Shown here: positions 1 to 10,289 of the stretch, in pieces
Layout: each line of letters begins with the position of its first letter
Numbering within the stretch: the first letter of the stretch is position 1
NCBI GenBank assembly: GCA_034509735.1
Contig: JACGWO010000001.1
Coordinates: forward strand, 36,335,966 to 36,399,965
Direction: 5' to 3'
Length of the DNA: 64,000 bases
Source of the DNA: Sesamum alatum
Lineage: Eukaryota; Streptophyta; Magnoliopsida; Lamiales; Pedaliaceae
The notes under the pieces: generated by a model
Seen by the model: only the letters and a program-made list of their open reading frames with translations
Told to the model about the DNA's origin: nothing
Database searches by the model: none
Position numbers and translations under genes: made by a program

Positions 1-1796
1 GCCATAGGGTTGGAAATTAAAGAGAGGACGAAAAATTAAAACGAGACCTACCCGTTGTCGTTTTCGTCTTCAACGGCTACAAGCGTTGTTCCCCGTTTTG
101 CACCAAGATCTCGTCTTTGAGACCCTCCAAATCGTGACACACGATCCACCCACGTATCTTGCACGTCGTGCTAGCAACGAACAAGTTTATGTTTTTGGAG
201 TGGATGAATCAATAACACATTATTGATTAATGGTATTGATTCATCAAGTTCTTAATGTTCCAAGAACAAAAAGAACTAAGAGAAAATAATTTTCTTGGAG
301 TGTGTGAGAGAGAGAGGGCGGACGAGATAGATGGAGAGAGAATCCGTGTGTGTGTGTTGTAGTGTGTGTGTTGGAGTTTCATCATCCTTCAACTTGTAGG
401 ATGCTAGGGGTTTATATAGAAGAGGAGTCTAATCCTCTTTAAACTCCTCTTTCAAGAACTCTATTTGAGGATTTTTGACCTAGTCAAAGTCCTAGTCAAA
501 GTAGTGTTTTGACCTAGTCAAAACAATCCTAGCCATCCATCTCTCCCATTCATCTCACCGTTGATTTAATTTAATTTAATGGAATATTTAAAACCTATTT
601 AAATATTTCCAAGAGGCTAAAATAAATATAAAATATTATTTAAGCCCATTAAATAAATCCCTTTGATAAATCTAATTTATCAATTTAATTCCTTATATCT
701 AATAGAAGGAATTATTTCTCCAAGAAAAATAAAGGACCCGATTAAATCCAATTTAATCATTCCTTCACTCCAATATTTAATTCCTAATTAAATATCTAAA
801 TGTGTGTGGATAGTGTGTGACTCTTTAGGTTCACCTTTCAGCTAGACTTGGTCGGATTCCTAGAATCCTTCCGTTACCATGGGTGGCCATCTAGCAACGG
901 TCCATGGCACTAGAGACTAGGTGAAATATTCAGGGATGAACATTTAGGCTCTAACAGTACACTTGTCCTTCTGTCTTCGGTCTCATCACTTAGAGTCTAG
1001 GGCACGGAAAATGCAGGTACCTATTTTTGACCTAAGTGTCGGTCTGTCCTCACTAAACGCCGCAAGGGAATCCTTCCCTTCTGTTCAGTCACTGTGGCCA
1101 CAGTTTTAGGGACAAGACCTAGAGTATACATGAGACTCAACTGCCAAAACCTATTGACAGAAGACAGATCCTTTCTTGGAAACTACTGTCACTTTGCACA
1201 CCAGAACTGCACTAGACATGGCTTATGACTACCAAAGAGAATTCTGGCAATCTCTCACCATATCTAAGATACAGCCCTGATGTACAGGTAAACTCAGCAA
1301 TTCCTCAAGTCAAAGGACTTGACCTGTACCGTTGGAACCGGGAATATACGTCATACCTAGCAGACCATACTCAAGGTCCTCCGTAAGACGGTTCCCACGA
1401 GTCACCTCAGTCAGCTGCGTCCTAGCATGCTAACCCACTAACACTGCTTAGATGACCCTCGTCACCCGTCGATGAAACACGACAGCAGGTGCTTAGTGCA
1501 AGTCTCAAATGGAATCCCGGGTACCCATTTTCGGGATTCCTTGACTTGGAGATTTCCGGACTGATTCCATGGACCTACCTCCAAGCGTAGTCCCAGTCCC
1601 CGAAATTGATTCTCAGTCCGTGGGCTTTGTTTGCGTAGTGAACAGATAGAAAACAGATATAAGTGAACACAAACAAAGTAATGCCAAATGAAATTCACTT
1701 CTTTATTCATTAATGATTTATCAAACACCTATAATTGTCTAGACATAGGTTACATATACCCGCCAAAATTGGCTTACATGGTCACCTATTCTAACA
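1..1796 (-). repeat. 3' LTR of element A (partial, cut by window edge)
   Basis: Position 1 matches 16227 of the other LTR of A and the match runs to the terminal ctaaca at 1796 (TGTTAG on the element strand). Small differences include an indel near 470 beside the TTGAC-rich promoter block. Short open frames here, such as the minus-strand one at 1462-1728, are LTR sequence and not genes. Confidence 0.95.
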
Positions 1797-1812
1797 ATCT
1801 CCCACTTGACCT
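1797..1812 (-). other. Polypurine tract of element A
   Basis: The reverse complement reads AGGTCAAGTGGGAGAT and abuts the LTR terminus TGTTAG. This is the plus-strand primer site used in reverse transcription, and the same string precedes every 3' LTR in this window. Confidence 0.9.
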
Positions 1813-4326
1813 TTAAAGCCAATCACCCATATGCCTAATCCCCATCTTCTCAAGATGTTGCGTATGAGCACTCTGCGACATAGGCTTTGTCAGCGGGTCT
1901 GCTGTGTTGTCTGCCGAGTTGACTCGGTCCATCCGAACGTCACCTCTTCCTACCATTTCTCTAAGAAGATGTAGCGTCTAAGAATGTGTTTGGAACGGTG
2001 ATGAGATCTCGGTTCCTTTGCTTGCGCTATTGCACCGTTGTTATCACAGAAGATGACAACAGGCTCGGCGATGCTAGGCACCACACCTAACTCTTGGATG
2101 TAGTTTCTCATCCAAACCGCTTCCTTAGCAGCTTCTGAAGCTGCTATGTATTCAGCCTCAGTGGTGGAGTCAGCAGTGGTTGCTTGCTTGGAACTTTTCC
2201 AAGCCACTACTCCTCCGTTGAGTTTAAATACATACCCCGATTGAGACTTGACATCATCGTCATCAGACTGGAAGCTAGCGTCGCTAAAGCCTTCCAGAAT
2301 TAGTTCTCCATTGCCATAGACCAAGAACATTTCCTTAGTCCTCCTAAGGTACTTAAGGATGCCCTTAACGGCATTCCAATGTGCCTCTCCTGCACAGGAC
2401 TGATATCTGCTTGTCACGCTCAAAGCGTATGCAATGTCAGGCCTGGTGCAATGGACCGCATATTGGATGCTACCTACGGCAGAAGCATAGGGGATGACTT
2501 TCATCTTTTTCAAGTTCCTCATCAGTCTGCGGGGACTGCTTCTTGGACAACTTGATCCCATGCCTCATTGGAAGGAATCCTTGTTTGGAGTTGTCCATTC
2601 GATATCTCTTTAGGACTTTCTCCATATACGAGTTTTGGGTGAGCCCTTACATCCTTTTAGATCTGTCCCTGACAATCTGGATGCCTAGGATGTAGGAGGC
2701 TTCACCCAAGTCCTTCATGGAAAACTTGGTTGACAACCATGCTTTTGTGTGTCCTAACATTCTGACGTCATTACCAATGAGCAGAATGTCATCCACGTAA
2801 AGCACTAGGAACACTATAGAGCTCCCACTGACCTTCTTGTATACACAAGGGTCGGATTCGTTTTTGATGAAGTCATATCCCCGTATTACTTCATCAAATC
2901 GAATGTTCCAACTTCGGATGCTTGTTTGAGGCCATAGATGGACTTCTGGAGACGACAGACCTTCTGTTCTTCTCCAGTGACCGTGAAACCCTCCGGCTGA
3001 TCCATATAGATCTCTTCTTCAACGAAACCGTTGAGGAAGGCTGTTTTCACGTCCATCTGCCATATTTCATAGTCATACCATGCTGCTATGGCAAGCAGGA
3101 TCCGAATGGACTTAGCCATGGCTACGGCGAGTAGGTATCCTCAAAATCGACCCCGGGTCGTTGAGTGTATCCCTTAGCTACAAGCCTAGCCTTAAAGGTT
3201 GTGACTTCTCCATCAACGCTGAGTTTGCGCTTGTAGACCCACTTACAGCCCACTGGCTTAACACCTTTCGGTGGATCTACAAGTCTCCAAACTTGGTTCT
3301 CGCTCATGGAGTCCATTTCGGTCTTCATGGCCTCAAGCCATTTCCTGGAGTCGATGTCAGACATCGCTTCCCCGTATGTCTTAGGATCGTTATCCAGAAG
3401 ATCGGTCGCACCTAGAAACCCATATCTCACTGGAGGTCTGGATTCTCTAGTGGACCTACGGAGGACGGGAACGTCAGTGGTGACTGTGGGCGCTGACTGT
3501 ATGGGAGCCGGCGGTTCAGGGGCCGGGACTGGCCTTTCTTGAGGTTGTCCTTCATGCCTAGCATGTTGACTTCTCTAGGTTGGTCAGCCCTCCGTGCGTT
3601 AATCCTAAATCCTCTTGGTGAGGTTTCCGCGGCTATTTCTGATGGCTGAGTTCCATCACTTGATTCCTCAAGGATCAGCTCATCAGGTTGGATATCCTCC
3701 GGGAAGCCTTGCTCCAAGAATACTGCATTCCTTGAAACAAATACCTTTTGTTCCAAAGGGTCATAAAAGTAATAACCCGTAGTTTCTTTAGGGTACCCAA
3801 CGAACCTGCATAGGCTAGACCTGGATTCTAGCTTATCTCCCACTAACCTCTTGACGTATGCGGGGCTACCCCACACTTTCAAGTAGTTGTAGGATGCAGG
3901 CTTGCCGTGCCATATCTCATATGCCATTTGGGTTACTGCATTAGTAGGCGCTAAATTCAATAACTTGGCTGCCGTTTCTAATGCATAACCCCAAAACGAT
4001 AAGGGCAATTTGGTAAAACTCATCATGGACCGAACCATGTCCAACAGGGTTCGGTTCCTCCTTTCAGAGACGCCATTTAACTGTGGTGTTCCGGGAGGTG
4101 TCCATTCCGATATTATACCATTTTCTTTTAGATAATCTAGGAATTCGGCACTAAGGTATTCACCGCCTCGGTCTGACCGTAGGACTTTAATTTTGCAGTT
4201 GGTCTGGTTCTCCACTTCAAGCCTGAATTCTTTAAACCTCTCAAGAGCTTCAGACTTGTACCTCATCAGGTAAACATAACCGTACCGTGAATGGTCATCG
4301 GTGAAGGTTATGAAGTAGGAGAACCC
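1813..4326 (-). pseudogene. Element A pol, second part: integrase core to RNase H
   Basis: Minus-strand pol remnant that resumes at the B insertion point (4326) and ends at the TAA at 1813-1815. Integrase pieces include the catalytic Asp in LRSDRGGEY and the Glu in NGVSERRNRTLLDM (frame 3427-4326). The open frame to 4353 runs on into B's LTR and is not the natural start. RT follows in 3122-3430 (GCKWVYKRK), 2886-3119 (TAFLNGFVEEEIYMDQPEGF, YGLKQAS) and about 2562-2885, with the YVDD codons at 2789-2800. RNase H is in 1950-2561 (DASFQSD, STTEAEYIAASEAAKE, DNNGAIAQ, HHRSKHI). A 1-bp deletion near 1970 (atgtagcg against atggtagcg in J) truncates the RNase H end. Other frameshifts lie near 2561, 2920 and 3560. 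Family assignment is certain; the gene is dead. Confidence 0.92.
4322..4326. repeat. Target-site duplication of element B, left copy (aaccc)
   Basis: aaccc here and at 12616-12620 flank B exactly. Removing B and one copy restores the uninterrupted integrase sequence seen in J at 44126-44140. Confidence 0.95.
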
Positions 4327-5519
4327 TGTTAGAATAGGTGACCAGAAAGTCAATGGTATTGGCTGTTCTGAGAACCATTCGTCAATCTGTGAACAAGTAA
4401 TATTATGTTAATGAATGTGGTAAGGATTCATAGGCATGAGTTTGTTGTACTTACTGCTTGCATCGTTACGATGTCACAACAAACGCCCACAGACTGAAAT
4501 AACATTTCGGGAAATTGGAACTACGCTTGGAGGTAGGTTCATGAAATCAGTTTCGCCGAATCAGTCTGAAATACTCCAAGTCAAAGGAATCTCGAGACAG
4601 GGCATCGAGAATCCATTTGAGACTTGCACTAAGCATCTGCTGTCGTGTTTCATCGACGGTGACGAGGATCGTCTAAGCAGTGTTAGTGGGTCGGTCTGCT
4701 GGGAGCGGCCGACTGAGGTGACTCGCGGGAATCGTCATATAGAAGCTACTCGGGCTTGGTCGGTATGACTCGTATTCCCGGTTCCGATAGTACGGGATTA
4801 GTCTCGGACTTGAGGATCACGGCAAACCCCTACATACTAAGGCTGTATCTTGGATCTGGTGAAATTTGACCGATTATATCACATGGTCATCATAGGCCTC
4901 GTCCAGTGCAGTCTAAGTATGTAAGAACGGTGAATTCCAAGATAGGATCTGTCCCCTGTCAAAGGATATGACAGCAAGATCTCCTATGCGCTCGGAGATG
5001 GTTTAGACTCACAAAGTCTATGGCCATAGCACTTGATGTAGTGGGAAAGGATTTCCTACGTCGAGTTAAACATATCTCGAGCATTATGCATAGTTGCCTA
5101 GTCAACGATGGGAACCGACCCCTAGACTAAAGGCCGGGAGACAGGCGACAGTAGGACCGTACCCGTACGTATCGAGCGTCGGTAGGACCGCACCTGCGTA
5201 TAACTCGGAGCCTAAATGTTCACACCATAAATTCACCTAGTCTCTAGTGCCATGGACCGTTGCTAGATGGCCACCCATGGTAACGGACTACTTTGGTTAT
5301 GAAATAACAAAAAGTAGGTCCAAGTCTAGCTGAAAGGTGAACCTAAAGAGTCACACCCGCTACACCAAATGAAAGGGAATTAATTTGGAATTAATTCCGG
5401 GAGAAGGTTTAATTTAATGGAATTAAATTATACTTCTTGGAGATACAAGCCTCGATGTATTATTTGGAATAATCGGGATTGAGTTCATAAATTAGATTTA
5501 TGAATTTTACAAAGCATGG

Positions 5520-5900
5520 GCTTTCCTTTTAATTAGATTAAAAGGGTGAAATTAATTAATTAATGGGCTTGGTATTAAATAGGATTTAATATTAAAGTCC
5601 ATGGACTATTTAATTTGGAATTAAATAAAGTCCATTCCATTAATTAATTAATGGGCTTAGTATATTAAATAGGATTTAATATAAAGTCCATGGGACTATT
5701 TAATTTAGAATTAAATAATCCCATTCTATGGAATTAATTAATGGGCTTGGTATTAAATAGGATTTAATATAAAGTCCATGGACTATTTAATTTGGAATTA
5801 AATAAAGTCCATTCCATTAATTAATTAATGGGCTTAGTATATTAAATAGGATTTTAATATAAAGTCCATGGGATTATTTAATTTAGAATTAAATAAAGCC
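5520..5900 (+). repeat. AT-rich internal tandem-like repeats in F2 LTR
   Basis: About four diverged units built on taatgggctt, aggatttaatat, aaagtccatgg and actatttaattt. The same block is in the 3' LTR at 11460-11860, so the expansion predates insertion. It accounts for the longer F2 LTR. Confidence 0.8.
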
Positions 5901-6080
5901 TATTCCATAAAGCCCATCAAAATGGATGGACAAGATTTGATCTAGAGAATGATGAGATGAATGGCCATGATTAATTTGACTTAATCAAAGCCTAATTTGA
6001 CTAGGATTTGACTAGATCAAAGTCCTAGTCAAAGTGTGTCTCTTTGGAAGAGTTTGAGAAGGAATAGGAATTCCATCTTC

Positions 6081-6088
6081 TATAAATA
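6081..6088 (+). promoter_or_regulatory. TATA box of F2 LTR promoter (5' copy)
   Basis: TATAAATA lies 40-100 bp downstream of a TTGACT/AGTCAA cluster (about 5990-6035), as in the other families. The second copy is at 12043-12050. Placement in a U3-like position supports the call; no transcript data. Confidence 0.6.
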
Positions 6089-6707
6089 CTTAAAAACACA
6101 CACACTTATTTAATTGGGGTTTCTTATTTTATGATGTAATGAGAGTAGAATTAGTGGTGAGGTTTTATTTTTTTGTAAATAAAAGCTGCAAGAGAAGATA
6201 AGCCCAAGGTGTTGGAGGCCCATGGAGGTTGCCATCAGATGGCCCACGGAAGATCCATGGAGAAGAAGCCCGGTGTAGGCCTACGATGGAGAGCCCAAGA
6301 AGATAAAGAGGACTTACAAGGCCCATTGCATGTAATGGGTTATTAAATCTTGTAATAGTGTAGGGCCTACCCTTAGAATGACCATAGATCCACTGCGGGC
6401 TCAGTGGGTCGCATAGGTTTGGGCTTGTGATCATCCTACAGGGGCGTGCTAGGCTTTATTTTGCATGCGATGCGTATTATATGCTTATGATTATTCTATA
6501 TGCTTTATGTATGGTTACATTCACGCTTAGAATATTTCTGCCATAACGCACGCAATGCAATACTTAATATATGTGATGAGGTCTCGTTCTATAAAAACTC
6601 TCACTTGGTTGAACCAAGTTAAATATAGACCCTTAATAAATGGCTAGGACTCTGGGAGTCTGTCCAAGCCTTCCATCCATGGCAAAAGTGAGGAAGATCT
6701 TTTAGGT

Positions 6708-6744
6708 CGATAGCGTGGTCTCACGAGTCGTGGCACGACTATCG
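6708..6744 (+). promoter_or_regulatory. Leader hairpin 1 of element B
   Basis: Stem CGATAGCGTG / CACG(A)CTATCG with one bulged A. The 16-nt loop GTCTCACGAGTCGTGG (6718-6733) has a near-palindromic core CACGA-G-TCGTG. The same loop recurs at 6798-6813. The role is inferred to be RNA dimerisation, packaging or translation control; no known family match is claimed. Confidence 0.6.
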
Positions 6745-6788
6745 TGCTTAAAAGAAGCTGCACTTTGTCATGAACGATGAGTAGACTG

Positions 6789-6822
6789 CTGTTACCTGTC
6801 TCACGAGTCGTGGAGGTAGCAG
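6789..6822 (+). promoter_or_regulatory. Leader hairpin 2 of element B
   Basis: Stem CTGTTACCT / AGGTAGCAG (one U-G pair) closes the same loop GTCTCACGAGTCGTGG, 80 nt after hairpin 1. Confidence 0.6.
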
Positions 6823-7173
6823 TGAGTCTATGAATCGGTTGATTGGGTCGGGTCTAACGCCCGAATAACGTGATACGCTTGGAGTCCTCGGGATCACGTG
6901 AAAGGGTGAGGCAATTATCTTGGGAATCTCGTGGAACGAGAATGGTATGGAATACCTCCCACGGGTTCTTTTCCCATGCGAATCGTAAAAGCGGGGTATG
7001 GGGGAGATCGCTGTGGATCCCGAGCCCACTAGGAAAGGATTTCCCGAAAACAACGTTTGAGAGTGCCGTGTTTTCGTAGAAATAGTGGGAGAGGTTAAGG
7101 ACTAAAGACCGAGACTTAACCAAAATATTACTTCATTCTACTTATTATTTTCTGCTTTACATATATGTTGTGA

Positions 7174-10100
7174 ATGTCTAAGAATCCACCAAACACATCA
7201 CTAAGAGGCTCATTAAAAAGGAACCAATTACACGAATTGACTGCGAAATCTTAAGATGGTCTTAGATTTCCAGAACCTTAACTCACATATCGGAATGAGG
7301 ACGTTCCTCAGCGCTTGCCGGAGGGGTCGACAACTAAGGCAACGCTTGGCGTTCAAAAGTTGAAGGATGACCACCGGCAAATAGGATATAATGATGTTGG
7401 CTCAAACTATGCTTCGCTTGCATCATGTCTATATGGTCTTGGACCAGCATGTGGGTAAAATGCAACGAAGGCATGTTTGGAGCTAAGATGACGGAAAGGA
7501 TGTCGGTACAAAGAACATGGAGTGATGATGCAATCCCTAGTGGAGAAGCTCAAAAGACCTCCATGTCAGTCTTGAAAAGGAGACGTACATTGACATGATC
7601 CTTCAGTCTCTTCCTCCCTCCTACGAACCATTAATTGTCAACATGAATGAGCTTAGAATAGATCTTCATAGGTTGGTAATTATGTCGGTCTAGTACGAGG
7701 CAACGATTGCAAAATCTGCGCCGTCGGTACTAGTAGGAGAGGCTTCAACCTCCATAGCGAAAGGCAAGGGTGCCAGACGCTAAAAGAGGAAGAAGGGTAA
7801 GGTAACATCAACTATTGCAGCACTTCAAGTGTTGTTCCTTTACAACACAAGGTGGAGGTAAAGGAAAGAGCAAAAGGTTCAAGCAGTCAAGTTCATAGAT
7901 TCTAAGAACGTAAGCATTTACTATCGTAAAGAGGGCCATTGGAAAGGGAGTATTCTAAACCTCTATCCAATGTAGGTAAAACTTGATATTGAGTATTGAC
8001 ATGATCTCTATTTGGTATTTGATACCATTCCTATCACTAATCTGCAGGTGGTTTGCAGAAAGTGAATAAGGACTTAAAAGCCAAGAACAGTTCTAGGATT
8101 CAACAATGGCAAGGTCCATTGATGAAAAGGACTAGAGACTTGTTAGGCTCATAATCGTGATCATGTTAGGATAATATAGGAATTACGTAACCTAGCATGA
8201 TCAAAAGTATGTGTCTTTGTTGGACAAAGGTTTTATTACATACATATTTGATCAAACAAAATTATTGAATAATGATTCATGTTTGCTAGTACGTAAATTC
8301 CTAAAATACCATCCCATAAAAGGTTTATGGATACTCAAAATTCAAATTATCTAAATGGATTAATCAAGACCAACTTGCAGATTTGGCATCTACAACAGCT
8401 AGGACATTTCTTCTTATTAAAAGATAAGTAAATTGGAAAGTTTGATGAATCTAGAAATAGATGATTCGAATCGACTAAATTTACAAGTCTTTTATGAAGA
8501 AGAAAGTCCGAAAGCTCTTGTTTGGACAAAGTAGGCTTGCCAAATAGTCTATTGGAAGGGAGCCAATAAGACAACTGTAGGTTACTAATACACAAGACCA
8601 TAAGAGGGTTCAAAAGTCTAAAGGTCCCATAGGAGGTTTGGGAATTAGACTTAAGGAGGTGAACCATAAATGGTTGCAAAATTAAACCTGTTTCGATAGG
8701 ATCGAAAAGGCCGTGTATTTAGTGGGAGCTCTTGAGCATCCAAGTTGAGAATGGAATTCTCAATGAAACGTTTCCTGTAAAGGCCAAGTATGACGGTCTC
8801 TGATAAAGGGAACGATCGAGTCTCGTTAGACGAAGATCGATCAAAGTTTCGCCCAATTACCTTAGCCCGTGTAGACGTAGACTCAAAATTGCCAACATAA
8901 GGAACGTGGCACTTTGCTAGGAGTCACGCACAAGGAGCCATGGTTTGGCAAGCCTGTGTCCCGACAAAGTCCTTGAGCATGTAGAGGATCCTACATACGT
9001 CAAGGGACTAGTGGGAGACAAATTAGATTCGGTGTCTAATTTGTACAAGTTTACGAAAGAATAATACTAACGTTGCTTAGAATCGCATTTCTTAAATTGA
9101 TCATATTCCAAGAACGAACCCGAATATCGTAAGAGGTACGAGTGATCGGGATATGTTCGGTCAAATTTGGATAGTAATCCAAATGACCTGCGGAACGTGA
9201 TGTTGGACATCGTAGTAGGATTTATGGAGAGGAGCCATAGAATCCGCTAGGAAATTCAAACAAGGTTTGAAAACACCGCATAACTGGAATATTCGTTTTG
9301 ACGAGCTCATACGGAGCATGACTCGGTCTTAAACGACGTAGGTGATCAGTGGGAGTAGAAATGGTGTTCCAAGTGTTTAAGTGTGTAATATCTTGATTCA
9401 TGGATGAATTCAAGGCATTAGGAATCACTAAAACACAAACTGTAACTCACGAAAATTCTCGATGACATTTTAGGGATCCCACATACATATCATGAATTGA
9501 GCTTTTCAAAGACTCAGTCATGGTGGACTGATGAGAAAAGCTCATATATGTAGAGGGACAAGTTGTTCGAGACTCAGCCATAGTAAGACTGATGAGAAAA
9601 CTTGGATACTATGCATAAAGCATCAAGCCATTCAAGACTTAGTCACGGTGGACTAATGAGAAGGCTTGCTTGTTGAGTATCCCCTACGTCTTAAACCTAG
9701 GCAAACATATGATATGTTTACTCGGTGCATAGGAACCGATGTTGAGAGTGCTTCTAGCATGGCTCAACATAAATCGGTAATGCACTGCGGGGTTGAAGAC
9801 AGCAATCAAGAACGATCCTTAGTACCTGAATAAGGACTAAAGATGTGTTCATGATGCACCGTCTATTGAGAGTTGTTTTTGGAAGGCTAAAGCGATACTA
9901 GCTTCCAGAGCATAAGTGAAAACCAGTTAGTCTCAAAGGTATGCACAGTCAGGCCCAATGACGAGTGCATCGGATAGTGGTTACTGATGAAGACCGCATC
10001 CATAGGATGGACGTGGCGCCTAGCACGACCAAGCCATGTTCGCCTATATGGCAGGCAACTTGGCTATGGGAGTATTGGCACGAGATCTCATCACAAGATC

Positions 10101-10274
10101 CACGAAAATATTCTTAGACAACCACCATCTCTAAGAGGCAATGGTGGATAGAGGTAACACGGTTAGACCGTATTGCTTCGCAAGGAAATATAAGCGGACT
10201 CACAATACCTTAGTCGGGTATCGTAGATTACTCATACTCAGTGGATTCTGAACAAAGTGGGTAATTGACTTATT
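7174..10274 (+). pseudogene. Element B gag-pol fossil
   Basis: An ATG at 7174 starts MSKNPPNTS, aligned with MSKNPLSTIL of intact relatives, but the frame breaks within ~30 codons. Downstream, family landmarks survive in shifting frames: gag (about 7440-7760), zinc-knuckle remnant (about 7915-7960), protease (about 8010-8060), FGQSRLAK-like integrase start (about 8520), WHGKP region (about 8945), the RT connection KTQS..TDE, triplicated at 9499-9668, and RNase H (about 9890-10250, ending in the region before the PPT). No open frame exceeds ~110 codons. This is a very old coding region between nearly identical LTRs. It cannot encode working proteins. Confidence 0.85.
9499..9668 (+). repeat. 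Three tandem hairpin units in element B
   Basis: Unit 1 is 9499-9543, stem GAGCTTTTC/GAAAAGCTC. Unit 2 is 9559-9604, stem CAAGTT(g)TTC/GAAAACTTG. Unit 3 is 9624-9668, stem CAAGCC(a)TTC/GAAGGCTTG. The loops share agactcagtcatggtggact-like sequence. Each unit corresponds to one codon block of RT (IKLSK.Q...TDEEL) that occurs once in related elements, so this is a triplication. All three stems pair although their bases differ. Confidence 0.75.
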
Positions 10275-10278
10275 GGTC

Positions 10279-10289
10279 AAGTGGGAGAT
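10279..10289 (+). other. Polypurine tract of element B
   Basis: AAGTGGGAGAT directly before the 3' LTR start TGTTAG, as in all copia elements of the window. Confidence 0.88.

Larger units (their letters stand above)
4327..6108 (+). repeat. 5' LTR of element B, 3' end deleted
   Basis: Begins TGTTAGAATAGGTGACCAGA and tracks the 3' LTR at offset 5963 to cacacactta (6108), where the 3' LTR continues at 12071. The last ~545 bp of the LTR, the PBS and the start of the leader are gone. The next bases (ggggtttctt, then taatgagagtagaat) match mid-leader sequence of D near 26870. A deletion after or during insertion explains this. It contains AT-rich near-direct repeats of about 120 bp (5520-5900, units with ttaattaatgggctt). 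Confidence 0.9.
6109..7173 (+). other. Untranslated leader of element B (partial)
   Basis: Non-coding. It is homologous to the leader of D from about 26865 and contains the conserved GGGCTTGTGATCATCC right arm at about 6419-6434, whose left arm is deleted. The two hairpins at 6708-6744 and 6789-6822 are present. Open frames here do not resemble known proteins. Confidence 0.75.

Noticed and set aside
9499..9668. Possible CRISPR-like array (regular repeats with spacers)
   Set aside because: Only three diverged units in a plant retroelement, alignable to an RT codon block; no cas genes or unique spacers.
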